From Setophaga petechia (lineage: Eukaryota > Chordata > Aves > Passeriformes > Parulidae): a stretch of DNA of 64,000 nt. Made by a program: the position numbers and the translations under genes. Position 1 is the stretch's first letter, and each line of letters opens with the position of its first letter. The stretch covers positions 5,631,001 to 5,695,000 of the forward strand of contig JANCRA010000032.1 of NCBI GenBank assembly GCA_024362935.1, written 5' to 3'. The notes under the pieces are model-generated. The model saw only the letters and a list, made by a program, of their open reading frames with translations. It had not been told where the DNA came from and did no database searches. Of the stretch, positions 47,379 through 61,999 are shown piece by piece.

Positions 47379-50300
47379 TGGCCTGTATTTACGTAGAAAC
47401 ATATTTTTCTCCAGTCTTTTGGAATTACAGAGAAGACAGTGTCACATATATTCCCAGTTTCAGGAGTTGCCTTTGAGATTGTCATTTATTGCACCATGGT
47501 AGTGAAAGATTTTTTCAGTGTATGAAAGAGATTAGGAATGATTGCTTTCAATTCCTTCATCTCCTGGATTTTGATCCATGATCTTTCTTATCTTTCTGGT
47601 GATATAGCAATACAACACAACTGTAGCTGAAGTTTGACAGTTTGTTGCTCTTCAGTTCTTTCAGCTTCTCTGTAAGAAGAAATATTAAGCTTGCTGCTTA
47701 GTGATGTTCCTTTCTTCCCTCCTGCTTGGAACTGGCTAATTTCACAAGCTTCATATTGCAGTAATCATTAGAAGATGTTTAGTATTGGGGGCTGTATACT
47801 TAAAAGAGCAGGGAGTTTCCAGGCAGGAATCAGATCCTGACAATGACTTTAGTTTGAGAAGGATTTTAATATACAAGGGTTTAGTGAGGTTACACCTGTT
47901 TATCTGCTGCAAACTCGTCTTTTTTTTCTTTCTCTTGCTGCCATTTTCCCATGTCTTCAGTGATTCACAGCCTCCTACACTGCAGTCCACTGGGACTTCC
48001 AGAGATGACTTTGTTACTAGTTGATGTTTCTTGAATAACCCAAGTTTTCTTTGTAATCTGATTCCATCAAGCGGATGGTGTTAGGCCTCTGGGATTTTCA
48101 GGAATGACTTGCATTGCACACACTTAAAGGAAGCTTGTTCAAAGTGACCTAAAAACTTTAAAGTCTCAAAGGAATCACCATTTTTCAGTTCTGGGCTCAA
48201 AAACACGACTTCCTCAAATGCCTGTGCTCCTTTGGGTGAGTGTGCTTGCTCCATGCCAGACTCTCCTTTTTGCTTTCCTCTAGTCCTAAGTTCCTCTGAG
48301 CAAGCAGGGTCACAGTCCTGCTTGGATGTGAGGCACCCATGTCAAAGGATCCCCTACAACCCCAATGCTTTCACTGTTGTGCCCTCCTCTTGTATCTGTG
48401 TGCTCAGTTTGTGAGATTTCTCAATCACATGCAAAGCTGAAAGCTCAACCTTGGGCCCTACTTATGAAACACCATTTAAAAAGCCTCTACAAACTTCAGC
48501 TGGTCTTGAATGTGTGAAGGTTCATCCACCTTCTCAACAGAATGGTACATTTCCATTTTCTATTTATGAAAACAATAATGAATCACAAATATCATAAGAT
48601 TACTTCTGTACACTCTATGCTTTGTGTATGCCCCCCAAAATGGAATTAAATAAGGAATTAGAAAAATTAAATGGTACTGTGCATTTTCTGCCATCGGCTT
48701 GTTAGAGCTCCTGTTCTTCCACATGCTTTGCAGCACTGAGAAGTATAAACAGAGCTAGTCTCTTCCTGTTCCAGCACTACTTAGATAGTGTATCCCTTTG
48801 CTAGTCGAATTTATTGCCAGAGTTACAAGTGGCAAATCACATGGACTCATCACATGAATGGACATTTGTTCATGCAGAATTACTTTGGTGATGCAAAATG
48901 GTTTCTTATAGGTCCCTGATTTGCTGTCATTCAGGTGCTCAGCTATGTTATTCATCATTTCTTTTTGCTGTTGATCAGAGCCACACTTCTGGCTGTGAAG
49001 AAGGGTACAGAGGGTACACACATTCAATATAAATCTGAACTGTGCAATTCACTCTTAAGGTACATGTTGTAAAGAAAGCAGGGAATTAATTCCCCTTCTG
49101 CTTCTGCCATAAGTGGGATTTAAGGTGAGCCAAGAAACTGCAGCTGATGATGCTCCATATTTTATTGTGTGTCAGGCAAACCCGGAAACTTTCTTCATGA
49201 GGGCTGTGCATGCTCTTGACTGATGAAATATTTCACCCGCTTTAGCAGTGGGAGATTGTTTAATTAAAGGGAATAAGTAGCATGTGCTATATCAAACACT
49301 TTAATTCTGAAAACTTGGAAATGAGAATTAATAGATTCATGCAGAAGTGTGCTTACAGGGGATTAATGACTGTTGTTAAGCTGGTGATTATTCATTTATT
49401 CATTTCCATTTTGAACATTGGTCTGAGAATATTCTTGGGATCCAAAAAATTAGAAAATGGAGACATGGGGCCTTGGGGTGGGAACTCTGGGGCTGAAATG
49501 TGTTTCCCTTCAGTGCCACAGCATTAAAACCCACAGGCTAATGCTTCAGGTAACTGGGACTGTGTCATTTCCACCATTCATGTGGCCTTGAGACTTTCTG
49601 CTCAGTTATCAATCATGCCATAATATTGAGGGTAAGGTTTAAAGAGAGCAGTGAAAATAAAGGTGTGAAATACTAGTAAAAGTCCAATTTTATGCCACTG
49701 GTTGAGGGGAACCACAGTGCAGGTTTGTAAGACGTTCACATGGGATGTGTGCCATCACTGACATCCACAGTCCTCCAACAGTCTCTGAGACTTGAATCAG
49801 ACCTACTTTTGCCTGGATTGTCAGTGCAACTGTTTTCTCCCATCTTGTTTCATCCAGAATTAAAGAAATTGCTTCACAGTTCTAGGACTGGGCTTTAAAA
49901 CAAATGGGTGGTATTAAGAGTAAGTTTTAAGAGTTAGTCCTTTTTTAAAAGGTGTCCTGTGGAATGGTATTTGAAGAAAAACTGATCATGATTTAAAGAA
50001 AAACTGATCACGGGGAAGAACAAGAGGAAGCGGAGGTACATGAGTGTGAGTTTTTCATGCAGCAGGCATGGGGTGGGGGATGAGCAATAAAGATCAGGAT
50101 GAGGAATGAGCCTGCACTGATATTCACACAGAAAGGGAAGAGCATTAAATCAGGTCTATTGATTGGTTCTGATAGAAAAGTAATGCTTTTCTCTTAAGCA
50201 CAACTCTGCTATCACAGCTTTTTGGTTACTGATGTATGCTCCCAACAAAAAACATTGCCTTAATACAGAGAGGTCTCTGTGAGCTGCAGGCATAACTGAG

Positions 50301-50639
50301 GCTGTGGCATACTCTCAAGCATGGTTACACAGACAATTTTTTTCTAGTGCATTTTTACATCTATATTTTTCTCTCCTGAATGCTTCTGTTGATAGTCCAA
50401 CTTTCTCAATTGTTACTGCTCACGTTAAGTGGTAGGAGAAGAGTAAAAACCTGAATGCTTATAATGTTCCCTCACTGTTGCAAAATCATTATTGGCAACA
50501 AGTGACATCAACGCAGGGGATTAGAGAAGCACAGAAATAGTACATGAGGGGTTAAAAAGACGTTGTAAGTGGCTGTGAAACATCATCTTCCCTTTCTCAA
50601 ATAAAATGCTCTCATCCACTAACTCATCTATCTCAGTCC
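47379..50639. other. Intergenic, no gene recognised
   Basis: Nothing coding is recognised. The only structure noted is the short tandem duplication at 49974-50010. Confidence 0.6.
49974..50010. repeat. 22-base tandem duplication
   Basis: The 15-mer AAGAAAAACTGATCA occurs at 49974-49988 and again at 49996-50010, with a similar spacer. Confidence 0.8.
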
Positions 50640-50850
50640 TCATTAAAGTTAGTGGGAGCCTTTCCATTAACTTAAAAGGATATTGGATCAACCCCAGATC
50701 CTCCGTGCTGGGTGTAACGGGCACAGTTGTTAAGCTCAGAGGTGAGTAGAGGGAATTTTATGACTGAAGAGTCAGTGTGAAATTTCAGCCCTCTTGAATC
50801 CACTGGTGAAACTCCCATTAACTTCATTAGTGCTGGGATTTTGCCACTAG
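50640..50850 (+). repeat. Two motifs of an ancient amniote interspersed repeat
   Basis: GGGAGCCTTTCCATTAACTT followed by GGATATTGGATCAACCCC (about 50655-50695) and ACTCCCATTAACTTCATTAG followed by a GGGATTTTGCC segment (about 50810-50846) are diverged forms of the word CCATTGACTTCAATGG that I remember as widespread in turtle, crocodile and bird genomes. Both copies have the same orientation, about 155 bases apart. I cannot name the repeat family with certainty. Confidence 0.45.
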
Positions 50851-53800
50851 ACTCAGCATGGAGTGAAATCAGTGTGGCAAGAGGCAGCAGGATGTTTGAC
50901 AACAGAGATGCTAGCTGTGTTTTATCTGTGGCTGGAATGCTGAAGTGTAAACTGTTTTCTCTGCTAAAGTTTCATGCTGCCATTTCAGTGGCAATAGGAC
51001 AATTGAGCCTGACTGCAGCTGCCTGTCTCGCAAGGAGAGAAATTCTGGCATGGCACCTGGCATGGGCTTTCCTTCAGAAATGCTCCCTTGGGAGATTTCC
51101 AGTTTATCCAGAGGTGACTGTATCTAATATGCAGCAGATAACTGCAATATAGTACACTTCCATTCAGCAGCAGAGACAAGCCCATAATCCCTTCCCAGGC
51201 AGAAGAAAGCATAAAGCTAGGGTTCAAATAAAAACAGGGAATTTGGAAGAAAAGAAGCTTCTTAGAAAGTAATGAGCTGTACCCATCCAGCTGTGCTATC
51301 TGCAGGGAAATGATATATTTTTGAATTGGAAAGAGATGTGTGTGTGTAAGAAGGAGGAAAAAATGATTGGAAACACATGAGAAAGGGAAGGATTTTCACC
51401 ACACTCTCCCCGAATCTGAAGAGAACGATGTCCATTATAATAATTGCAGTGTAAGCCCCAGAAATATGCTGCAGTGTGAGGCCAGATCCATCCCTGGAGG
51501 CCTTGCAGGCAGAGATGAATATAAAAAAGTCACAGGAGTTCAGGGGTAGGTCAATACAATGATTTCAGTTTTTAAGCAGCTAGTACAGGGTTTCTAGAAA
51601 GGGCTGGAAATCTTATTTCCCTTAAGCAGTTGTAGCTGAACTCAAAGACTTTTGAAACACCATTTGCTTTCCGAGATGTTGGTGGTTATCAGTATCTAAT
51701 TCTAGCCTGTTTCCCAACCTGGGGCTGCCTTTGAAGTATCACTACTGAGAACTGCTCTGTGCTCCTCTCTGCCCTGGCCTACTCCCTGAGCAGGCTCTGA
51801 ATGAAAGGGTTTGTTGTAGGCATGTGCTTCACCTTTTACTCCTACATTCTGTAGACTGGTATTAGCAGTACCTTCCTCAAAAGAGATGAGGATGATAACG
51901 AGGTGGTGCTTAATTGAGGCCCCTGAGAGGACCTCATTGGCTTTAGGCTCTGTCTGCAGCCACCAAAGATCTGTCCTTGGGGAGAACACGTAGGTGCTGC
52001 ATTGTAGTGCCTGCATTTAGATGTGCTGCCTGTTAGTCTGGCTCCTCCTGGGGTTAAATGCTTCATTCTTTCAAATTCTATCTTATTGCTAATGCCAGCA
52101 CGTCATTTATGTAGTGAATCATTACATGAGGAACATTTTTCCTGTCTACTTTTCTGTGTGGTAATGTTAAATGTGGTCCCCCATTCCTGCCTCCAACACC
52201 CACCCTCCACACCCCCCATCCATTTCTCTTTCTGGAGCATTCAGAGTGCATGACTTCATCTGCTTGATTATCTCCAGCCTTGGGAATGCTGGCTTTGTCT
52301 CTGAAACCACCAGAATGTGCTGAGCAAACACCGCTCCCAGTCAGGCTGCATCAGGGCTGGCAGTTAAAGCCTCCCATGCAAGAAAACTTGCTAGGAGCTG
52401 CTTTTCGATGAGATCATCTCTAATGATAGGGGGTTGTCTTATTCTGGATTGTACACGAGGGCAGTATCAGGGCCAAATAAAAGAGCTGTTGTTTCTGAAT
52501 GTTTTTGTAGCTTTCTAGGATTGCATTTTTGCACAAAAGTGGGCATTCATTCTTAGTTACGTTGCAGTTTCATCTTTCATACTGACAATGTGGTTTCTGT
52601 CATTGGCAGCAGAGCCAGTAAAATCTACAATGGATTTTTAAAATGTAATTGCGGAGGGAGTGGTTTTTCTCCAAGAGGCACAAAGAGCTGTATCTTTGAC
52701 AATGCAAACTTCTTAAGAGCTATGCTGTTCGCTCAAGTCTGTCTGGCTATAGAGCATTGTTTTGCTTGTACATCAAGCAGTGGGAGTGGGCTGAAGCAAT
52801 GGAAAGGGAAGGATTGCTGACAGGTATCTAATGGGAGCCATTTCATGGGAACTCCCATGACAGGGGAGTGCAGGAGCTCTCTGTGCAGCATCTCCAACTT
52901 GTTGAGGGGTGTATTTGCTGCCACAGATGTTCTGATGTTCAGAACAGGAAATTAGGATGGGTTAGATATTACTGGGATACAAGGAAGAATATTATGTTTC
53001 CATGTTAGCTGATAATATCTAAGCTATGCAAATGCAATCTTTTATGCTCTGCAGATATCTTCCTCATGGAGGGCAGAAGGAGATAAGTTTTTAGAGCTTG
53101 CTCAGAACTCAGGCTGTGGCATTACATTGTCAGAAGTGATCCAAAGGAGGGGAGGTAGTGCGTGAAAAGAAATGGACAATGTAAGAACCCTACAGTCTGT
53201 GAAGGCACATCTTGACGTCCTGAATTTCCTCCTTGAAAAATCAAAAAATGTGGGCCTGCCGGTGTTTCTACAAGGCAGAGGCAAATAATGCAGATGGCAA
53301 TTACAACCACTGTTCAAATCTTAGTCAAGCATGTACTTATTAGTTTGAACAGTGTCAAGGTCCCAGCTTTCTCCCTGTCAGGCAGTACAACCCCCGCAGG
53401 TTTAGGAGCTGCCAGTGCATGTGAGGACATTTGCTGTTTTCTGTCACTATTCTTGCATGTATATGAAGTTGAGTGTTACCCTGGTGTTACAGTGATTGCT
53501 TCCAGCACAGCTTTTTGGGGGAAATAAAAAATGCCAGTCAAATTAGGAAGTGATCCAATATCTTGCTCATAAACCCAAATTAAGTAAAACAAAGCTTGTA
53601 TTTTATTCTGGTTTGGAAGAGGTTTAACTCTTTGGCATGAAGCCCTCTATACTCTCTTCTAGTCCATCACACAAGCATCAAAGAAATTGTTATAGCTTGG
53701 CTAGAAATGCTTAAAGATGTTCTAGAAAAGAGATTATTCTCACTGAGCTGAGAGGATAAGCTTGTGAAGAGCTGAAACCAGCTTTCAGGAGCTTTTCAAA

Positions 53801-55172
53801 CGCAAACTTTGACTGTCCAGCCAAGAAGCTGGCTCAGTTTTGATGTTTTCTATTAAGATTAGTTCTCAAGACAGTGTTACTATACTGTTTTGCATGGCCT
53901 AACAAATCTAAAATGTAGCTTTATTACAGATAATGAAATGGAAGTATTTTCCATTGAGACAGAATTTAGAGAAGGTTACTGTGGACAACTGCTGACTCTG
54001 AACATTTTAGAATTCTTAAATCCAACAAATTTGTGTCCCTGAAATTTTAAAGACCTGGAGATAGGAGCTCAGTTGATCTCTGTATGTTGATTTTTAGTCA
54101 GTGAGTAGAAAAAAGTGTACAGATAACAGGCTATGAAAATTGAGTCCTGGTCTATCAGTTTGACATTGATCCAAAGCAAAACAATGCAACTACTGAAATT
54201 GGAGCCCTTTATTAACAAATATAGGGAATAGGATTTTGTTAGCAAATCTCTACCTGAGCCTAAGGAAAATAATAAAAAATTATAGAAGTTGTAGTAGTTG
54301 CCTCAGTGGGCCTTCTTCACATCTTGATCCAGAGAGAAAATGAGCAGTATCCAACAGAAAGTAGTTTTGATCCTGATGGATCTCCAGGTGGAGGTGGATA
54401 GAGAGAATCATCTCTGAGCTGTTGGTGTATATCATAGGGTTCCTCAGGGATTGTTTGTTGGCTTTTTACTATTGAACACTTGTGCCAGTATCTTGCTAGA
54501 AAACATGAAATGATAGCTGCTACTGTTTGTAGAGGGGCATGCAGACCAGTCACAACTGAGGGAATAACTAAGTCAGCTCATTGTAAGAGCCACCCACATG
54601 ATGTGATAAACTGTGAGAATGCAAGAAACACTCATGTATTATTTGCCTGGTACAGGGTCTTCTGTTTAAACTCAAGACAGCAGGTCTTGAAGGGGCCTGA
54701 GGCTTTGGTCCAGCAGAGCAGCAACCAAGAGGCCCTGGTGGATGGAAAAGGGAGTATAAATCCCAACACCCTGCCAGGCTGTGGGGTTTGATAAGGCACA
54801 TTGTGGATGTGGAAGGAAACATTAGAAAACTAGACTCAGTATTGGTAGAAAGGAAGTAGGTTGTTTACAAAGTCACTGTATGTTGGATAAAATCCACTTT
54901 TGTACAGAGGGCTAGCACAGATGATATCAGGGCTTGGAATGAGATTTTCATCTTGGTCTGCCTTTCAGTGCAGGGGTGGAGTTTACTCTCAGTATGTTAT
55001 TGTGCTGCATCAGGATTTAACTCTCTTATTTGCTGTTTTCTGGCAAACATTTAAGGAAATGCTGCATTAAGTAGACATTTCTTTTTAATAACATTGGCAT
55101 TTATCTCACTTTTCTCCTGACATTTTTAGCATCTTCACAGATACCTGGATAGCTATTTCTGTTCTAAAATTT

Positions 55173-55264
55173 GCAGTAATTAATTGCTTTTTTGAATATC
55201 TATGGGAGCAGCTATCAGCAAAGAGAAAGGGAGGCACTCTAGTTTCACATCCTTTGATTAAAGG
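55173..55264. promoter_or_regulatory. Candidate binding-site cluster: homeobox-type TAATTAA and TCF/LEF-type word
   Basis: GCAGTAATTAATTGC (about 55173) has a homeodomain core, and CCTTTGATTAAAGG at 55251-55264 matches the TCF/LEF preference and is nearly palindromic. More TAATT and AATTAAA words follow to 55290. Short motifs of this kind are common by chance, so enhancer function is only a possibility. Confidence 0.2.
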
Positions 55265-57423
55265 TAAATTGAAATAATTAAAGGTGTGGTATTTAATGTA
55301 GAGGCTTTAGGGCTGAAAACCAGCATCCTAATACCTGCTGAGAAATACATTACTCCACAAAAAAAATTCTGTTCTAGTAACTCCTGCCATGGCTAAGGCT
55401 AGCATTGGAATGTGGCCCACAGTAATTACTGTTTTGAGACAAAGGGGACGCTTTCTGTTCACCCAGAAATAAATCACTTTGATTGCTTTTCTCCTATGGC
55501 ACAGTGCTGTATGTACAATTTAAGATGTACAGTGCAGCAGTGGAGCCTTTTAGAACTGGATCATCCCACTGGTCAGCAGTAAGAAAGCTGGTGCAAGTGA
55601 TGGATGAACAGATAAACACTTAACAGTGCTGGGAGCTGGCAAGTGCCAAGGATGCTCCACATACAGCTAATAGCCCTGCATGTGTTTCAGTCTCTGCTAT
55701 CAGCCTGCCTGGAGGTGAGACCCAGCTTGCCCATGTGTGGCTGAGCTGCAGGAATGTCTCAGGATTGCTCTTGGGGCATTGGCTGAGTGCTGAGTGGAGC
55801 TGCAGTCATGTCAAGAAAACCAGTCCATCGTGTCAAGTGCTAATAACAGGAATTAAGTAGTTTTGTAAACACATTTTATGAACAAGTATAATCAGTTTGG
55901 TGTCTCTTAACAGGCTGGTATGTGGTGACTCTGGAGAGCCTTGAAACAGATTTAGGAAGGGGAAGTAAGGCAGAGCATCGTCCCCTCTGAGAGGGTATTT
56001 GCTGAAATTGTGGGGCTTTCTTGTAGCTGCAAGTGGGGCTGCTCCATGCACAACTGGGGTCTGACCTCACAAACACAGGGCTGTTCATTGTAGCAACCAG
56101 CCAGCTGGGAAAGGCTTCTAAAACCAGTTCTTTTTTATTACTTGGTGAGCACTCAAAACAATTATAACTATGGCAGAAATTGCTGATGGGCTTGTATCAA
56201 TTTCTTTCTGATGGCTGTCTTTTCTTTCTTTACTCTGGGGTTTGAGATGTTTTTGGAATACCAAGAACTTTGTCCCTCTCTTCCATGGCTCCAGCTCCTC
56301 TCCAGGCTGTGAAATCAGCTTCAGTCTCTCTGTGTCTCATCCTGCTGTGAAGTTGTTGAGCTTTTAACCAGTTCTGTAGTCAAACAGCCCCTTCTCACAG
56401 TGCCACTAAAGCACATCTCGCTCTACATGCCCCAAGTTTCTGTACTGGAGGCACAGCAAGAACTGGAGGAATTGCCTCTGCCAGCAGCCACCCATCTCTT
56501 CCAGGGCTTTCCACCTGAGCAGGCATTTCCTGGTGCTTGGTGTCATCCCTGCTCTGGCTGAGAGGAGGGGTGAACAGTGAAGATCAAGGTTCTGTGTCAC
56601 AGAGCATCTGGCAAAGTCAGTGAACCTGGGCTTGATACCATGCTTTGTCTTCAGGCTCAGCTGAAAGGCTGACACAGAAATTTTAGTAAAACATGTTAAG
56701 TAGGCACCCAGAACCTGCTACAGACAAGATCACTTCATTGTCTTGCATGTGTTTATCTGAAAAAGCAAATTATGTAGTTTGCATGTCTAATGCAACTAGA
56801 AGAGACAGGAAAAGATCAGAGAAGAGGTTGTTCTATTTAATTTCTAGTAATTTTACTTTTGTATAAAATCAGCATTGTGATTGAGGCATTCTTATTATAA
56901 TTTTGCAGATACTTGTTTGTAATGGGAAGCATTGCCATGTGGTATTCTTACACCCCCGTTTTGTTTTGTCCTTTATGAAATCTTGTGTTTTCAGTTCTGA
57001 GTAATTAAAGGGGTTGGATTGGCAGTTCCAGATGTAGATGCTGTCTGTTCATAAAGCAGATCCTGTACAGTAACACAATTAAACTGCCAGTTTTGGTGTG
57101 CTTGAGCACCTCTGATTTGCTCTGAAGAAACCTCCGTGCCAGCAGAGAAAGTCAGCAATTTTGTTTTCAGCACAAGCACAAACTTTCATGATGTAGAAGT
57201 TATGCAGCTGACTGAAGTAAATTGACTGGTGGTATTGCTGCTCTTCCATCCATGTCACTACTTACTGCTTATAAAACCCTGCCTCTTTACTCCTGTTGAT
57301 AGCAGGTTTTGTACTTTCTGCATCTGCTGGGCTTCAGTAACATGTTTGCTGAGAAAATGTCCTGTTGTCTAATCTTGAGACTGGTCGTTTTTTCTATATT
57401 TTCTTTTTAATTACATTTAAAAG

Positions 57424-57436
57424 AAAAAAAAAAAAA
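57424..57436. repeat. Poly-A tract
   Basis: Thirteen A bases. No retroelement is recognised upstream. Confidence 0.7.
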
Positions 57437-60400
57437 CAGGTGGGGGAGAACTTGGATCCTAACAATGTTATTTAAGCAATGAGTCCAACTTGGAGGCTAA
57501 ACCAGATCTTTTGCTTTTGAATCACCCTGTGGGTGGTGCTGCTTCTGTAAAAGCACAAGGTGCCCTTACTACATTTGTGATTCAAAATAATTTCCAACAA
57601 TATGAGTGCAGATGGAGCCAATAATTTTTCCGTATTTTTAGGCTCTTTCTACCTTCTCATGGACTAGAAAAAGGTCTTTCTGATGCTCTTTTGAAGCTGA
57701 ACATCATGCAAAAATCAGGCAGACCTTTCATCTTCCTCTCTCCTGATGCTTACCATCTTCTCTGTTGAAACATAAGGACAGTAGCATGTGTCTAGCATAT
57801 GAATCAAGTGTCCTGCACACAGGGCTGGAGACAGACCATGGCTGTCTCTGTGGAGGGTCCCAACAAGGTACTTGTCCCTGCCCCAAACTATGGAACAGCT
57901 TCCTGCACCTATCCCTTTTGCAGGCCTGGATGCCCATGTCTCTCTGGTCCCAAGCAGAAGCTGGGCTGGGCTGTGGTCACACAGGGACAGCAGCACCAGG
58001 GTGAGCAGCCCTTGCCTGCACCAGTGACTATTAAAACAGGGGAGAGGATCCTTTTCCAGCAGCCTAAAGGGAGGTGTTTCAGTCTCTTCTGACTGACCAG
58101 TGCTGCAATACCAAATGCTATTTGAAAATCAGTGTTCCTTTGTACCCAGCTCTTCTCTTTCACCACTCTCACCATGACCAAGGCATGGAGCTGAATTACA
58201 AGCCCTGCAGCACCTGGGTATGGCTGACAACAGGCCACACTCACAAAGGGCCAAAGTTTGGTCTAGACTGAGGAGCAGGCATAGGGAAAACCATCTCCTT
58301 TAAGGAAATCTGGCGGCTCCAACACACTGGCACAGTTGCTCTGCCCCTCATCCAGACCATGGTTAGCCACTGTTCTGGCACACCAGCAGCATGCTCTCCA
58401 CACCCATACTCTCTCTGCCAGGCACAGTCTGTCCCTCTGTGCTGACCACTGGAAAAGCTTGTAGGGGTTATGAAACAAAGCTTTGCCTGTCCAGCTGGTG
58501 AAGCAAGAAGTGCTTGCTCTTGGATAGAAACAACAACAGCTTTTTTTAAAAACCAAATTATTTATTTTAATAGATGAAGCAGAAACTGTGCACTGTATTC
58601 AGAGTAATTTGAAACTAAATTAATGCCATGCACTCATAAGCCAAGGCATAGGGAGGCAAGTAAATCCTTCTTCCTAGTCTCAGGGGAGTTGCTTTTGCCC
58701 TGCAGCGCAGGAGAAGGGCTCATGAGTACTTAAAATGCCGTGTATCAGTTACAGAGCCTGTGCTGCTGTTCAGATGACACCACTGGCAAGCACACAGTTT
58801 TCTTCCCTCTCGACCTAGCAATGTGTGTGCCCTCTCATCATCATCCACCATTTCATTTTAATAGGGAGCAGGCTACACCAGCAGCATAACAATTTGTTTC
58901 ACAGGGCTCTTCCTCATCTCAGAATGATTGTTAGGAAAAAAAGCTGGGGCTTGATTGGCACATGGGAAATTGTTATACTAAAGCTGGAGTGCACGAGGAG
59001 TAGGACCTAGCCCATCTCCATTCAAAGGTAAGGATGCTCTTGCTTTTCTAGGATTTTTGGGATGGAAAAACTCAAGGCTGGAAGCAGCAATGCTGCTCTT
59101 TGCAGCTGGAGGTGCAGGGAGAGGTTTGCTGCTCCATTATGGTACCATCTGCTGGAGAAGCTGGCAAGTAGCTCCAGATAACCACCTGGGTAGGGCATTT
59201 TCCAGAAACTGCTTCTGGGATTGTTCTCAACCCAAAGACCCATTAAAATCAGTGTTAGACTGATGAATAGCAATTTATGCTCATTGCCATAAAGGCTGAA
59301 ATGACTGTATAGAGAAAGTTATCAGTTTCCAGTTCTCCTTGAGCAGATATTTCTGCCCAGGATAATGCCCCTCTGGGGATGGAGAATGAATGGAAATTAG
59401 TTATAGGAAGTTCCAAGGGAAGGCAAAAATGAAAGCAATTTAATCATAAGGTAAGTATTTATGTTGCAGAAATAACTAATCAGTATTTGGCAATAAAGGT
59501 CTTAAGACATAAAACAGAAAAATTAAATATTTTATTAGTGGAAGTACTTTTGATAGATTCTGAATACTAGACTGTATACAGGGGTAAATTTGTACCATTA
59601 GTTCTGTGCAGAAAGAAAGAGATTTTTTGTGAGGGAAACAGTAGCAGGACATTGTCTCAGAGAAAGAGAACCTTTCATTTACATCCAGAAAATTTTGGGT
59701 ATTTTCCTGTTAGTATCTTGACCAAAACCCCAAACATTTTTTTTAATGCATACTCTGAATACTGCTTTCCACTGTACAGAGTAGGGGCACAGAGTAGGGG
59801 CAAGTAACTGAAACAGACCGATGGGGAAAGCTTAAAAATTATTGTACAAAGAGAGATTGTTTAGATATCTTTATTTAGCAAGTAAAGTACATTGCCAATA
59901 GGAAGGAGGAAAATGGAGACTCAGCTGTGTTTACCAAGGCAACAGAAATTTTCCTGAAGTGAGGCCAACTTTGATATGAGCTATTAATTTTACTTGATTT
60001 TTGCAAGGCTACTTCTGAATAGGACTTGAATGTCATGTTTTTGTGTGAGGGTATAAACATCTTTCTTTCAGTTCATGTTAGTTTTGCATCCATGCTTCTA
60101 AAAACTGATGGCTGATCTGGCACTTGAAGGCCCATAACATGGCTGAGGTTGTAGCATGACCTGAAACAAGTTGTGTCCTCTGTGCTTTTGGGAAGGGCTG
60201 GGATCCTTGTGGCACCAACACAGGTTCTTGAAATAGAGCCAAGTGCATTGTGTTAATCCTGTATTTTTTGCCCTTCTCTTCTTCCATCTCAGCAAAGTTT
60301 TTCCTTGTGGCCCTGATCCAACAAGCCGTTTAACTGTGTGCAGGTGCAGGCACAGGATGGGACCTCCTGGCTCGTCTCACTGTGTGCTGAACTGCATTTT

Positions 60401-61999
60401 CAATGAAAAAACAAGACAACTTCTGGGGCCACCTGCCCTTGCAAGGCCCAGTCTTAGTTAGTGCTGAGTACAGTCATCTTCCCAGAGCACCAAGGTCAGG
60501 GTGACAAACCAGGAAATGCCAAGTGAAGGTGCAAGTCCCTACATTTCACCCGCTGACCTTCAAAGATGGGTGCAGCTGCCAGGATTTACCTGCTGCACTC
60601 TGGCTTTGGCCATGAGAGCAGTTTTTCTGGGCAGCACAGCAGGCTGTGCCTGGGTCTCACTGCTCCCTGAACACACTTGTCTGAGCACAGGTTGGCCTGT
60701 CATGCAAGACCACCTGCAGCTCATGCACCACCAGTGATCCTCGTTGTGCCAATTGTCAGTGGCCAGCACAGGTGGTGATGTCCTGGAGATTGCCATCTGT
60801 GAAACACTAGAGGAGGGTGAACATTTTTCTGCAGGGTTTCCTATGGATCACATTTTTTAGTGTTCCCTAGGCACAGCTTTTAGTTGGTGGTTTTGATACC
60901 AGCAAACCTATGAATTGTTAAGTCTAGTTCTGCCTTCATCCTGCCTCAGATAAGTGCCAGGCATGAGTGCCACTACAGGAATGTCCTTCCGCATCCCACT
61001 GGGCCACTCACACTCCTGACCCATTGACCATAAGCCAAGTCTTGCTCCTTGGCCCCTTTTCTACTGCAGATGTGAGAAGGAGCTCTGAGGGATCTCCTGT
61101 ACCTCACACCCACACAGACAACTACCCTTCGCCATTAACAGGAGGTTTCTCTTCTCCACTGATACTTTCCTCACAATTTCACCCTATTATTCCCCCATTT
61201 TCCCTTAATTTCTGCCAAGAAGAATTTGTTTAGCTTCAAGTGCTTTTTAGATTTCTCACTGGACTCAAGTTGCAGTGCCTGAGAGTTAGCTTACCCCTCC
61301 TCATCACCTTCTTAGCAGACCCAGGTTGTAAGAGCATACCATTACTTTACTTCCTCCCACTCCCTGGGTGAAGAGTACATTTGGTTGGTATTGTTAAAGT
61401 TTAGGGCATGGTGAACTGTCCCACTGATTCTGTTGAGAAAGAGAGAAGAATTGAAGGCTAGAAATTTTCTTGGCCTGCCCAAGCATGTGTACTGTGACCC
61501 ATTTTCCTGAGCTCTTGCACGTGTGACTGCCTCCCAAAGAGCTCAATTGTTCTGTCAATACAGTGTTGAATTGGCCATATCCCAGTAGGGAATTACTTGG
61601 TGCTACTTAAATGGAAATGTCAACAGGCTTGCAAGTTTGAAGTTATGACCAGAATCTACCTATGAGCAAGTTCTGGTAGCCCTCTATCCACTTCAAGAAA
61701 ATTATGAATTTGTCTTGTGGATCATATCCCCTGGCTTGCACAACTGAGCAGAGTCAGTCTCATGGAGTTATTTTTGTGTTCACCTCATATCAATAATATT
61801 TTCCTCCTTTTGAGCACTGTGAACAATCATTTTGTACAGCCAAGTTTCTGAGATTTGAGAGTTTTATTTTAAAGGACTTCTAGGTAACATCTAAAATAAG
61901 ATTTGATTTTAACCCTGAGGAGGAAAATAAAACTAATGGGCATGACCAAATTCCCACTTACTTAGAAAAAAAATTATGAAAATCCTTTGACAAATGGAC

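Larger units (their letters stand above)
50851..61999. other. Intergenic, no gene recognised
   Basis: Patches near 57800-58500 and 60100-60800 are slightly richer in GC, but their open frames resemble no family I know. I looked for exons of ECRG4 and UXS1, the genes that follow NCK2 in human, and saw none on either strand. Confidence 0.55.
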
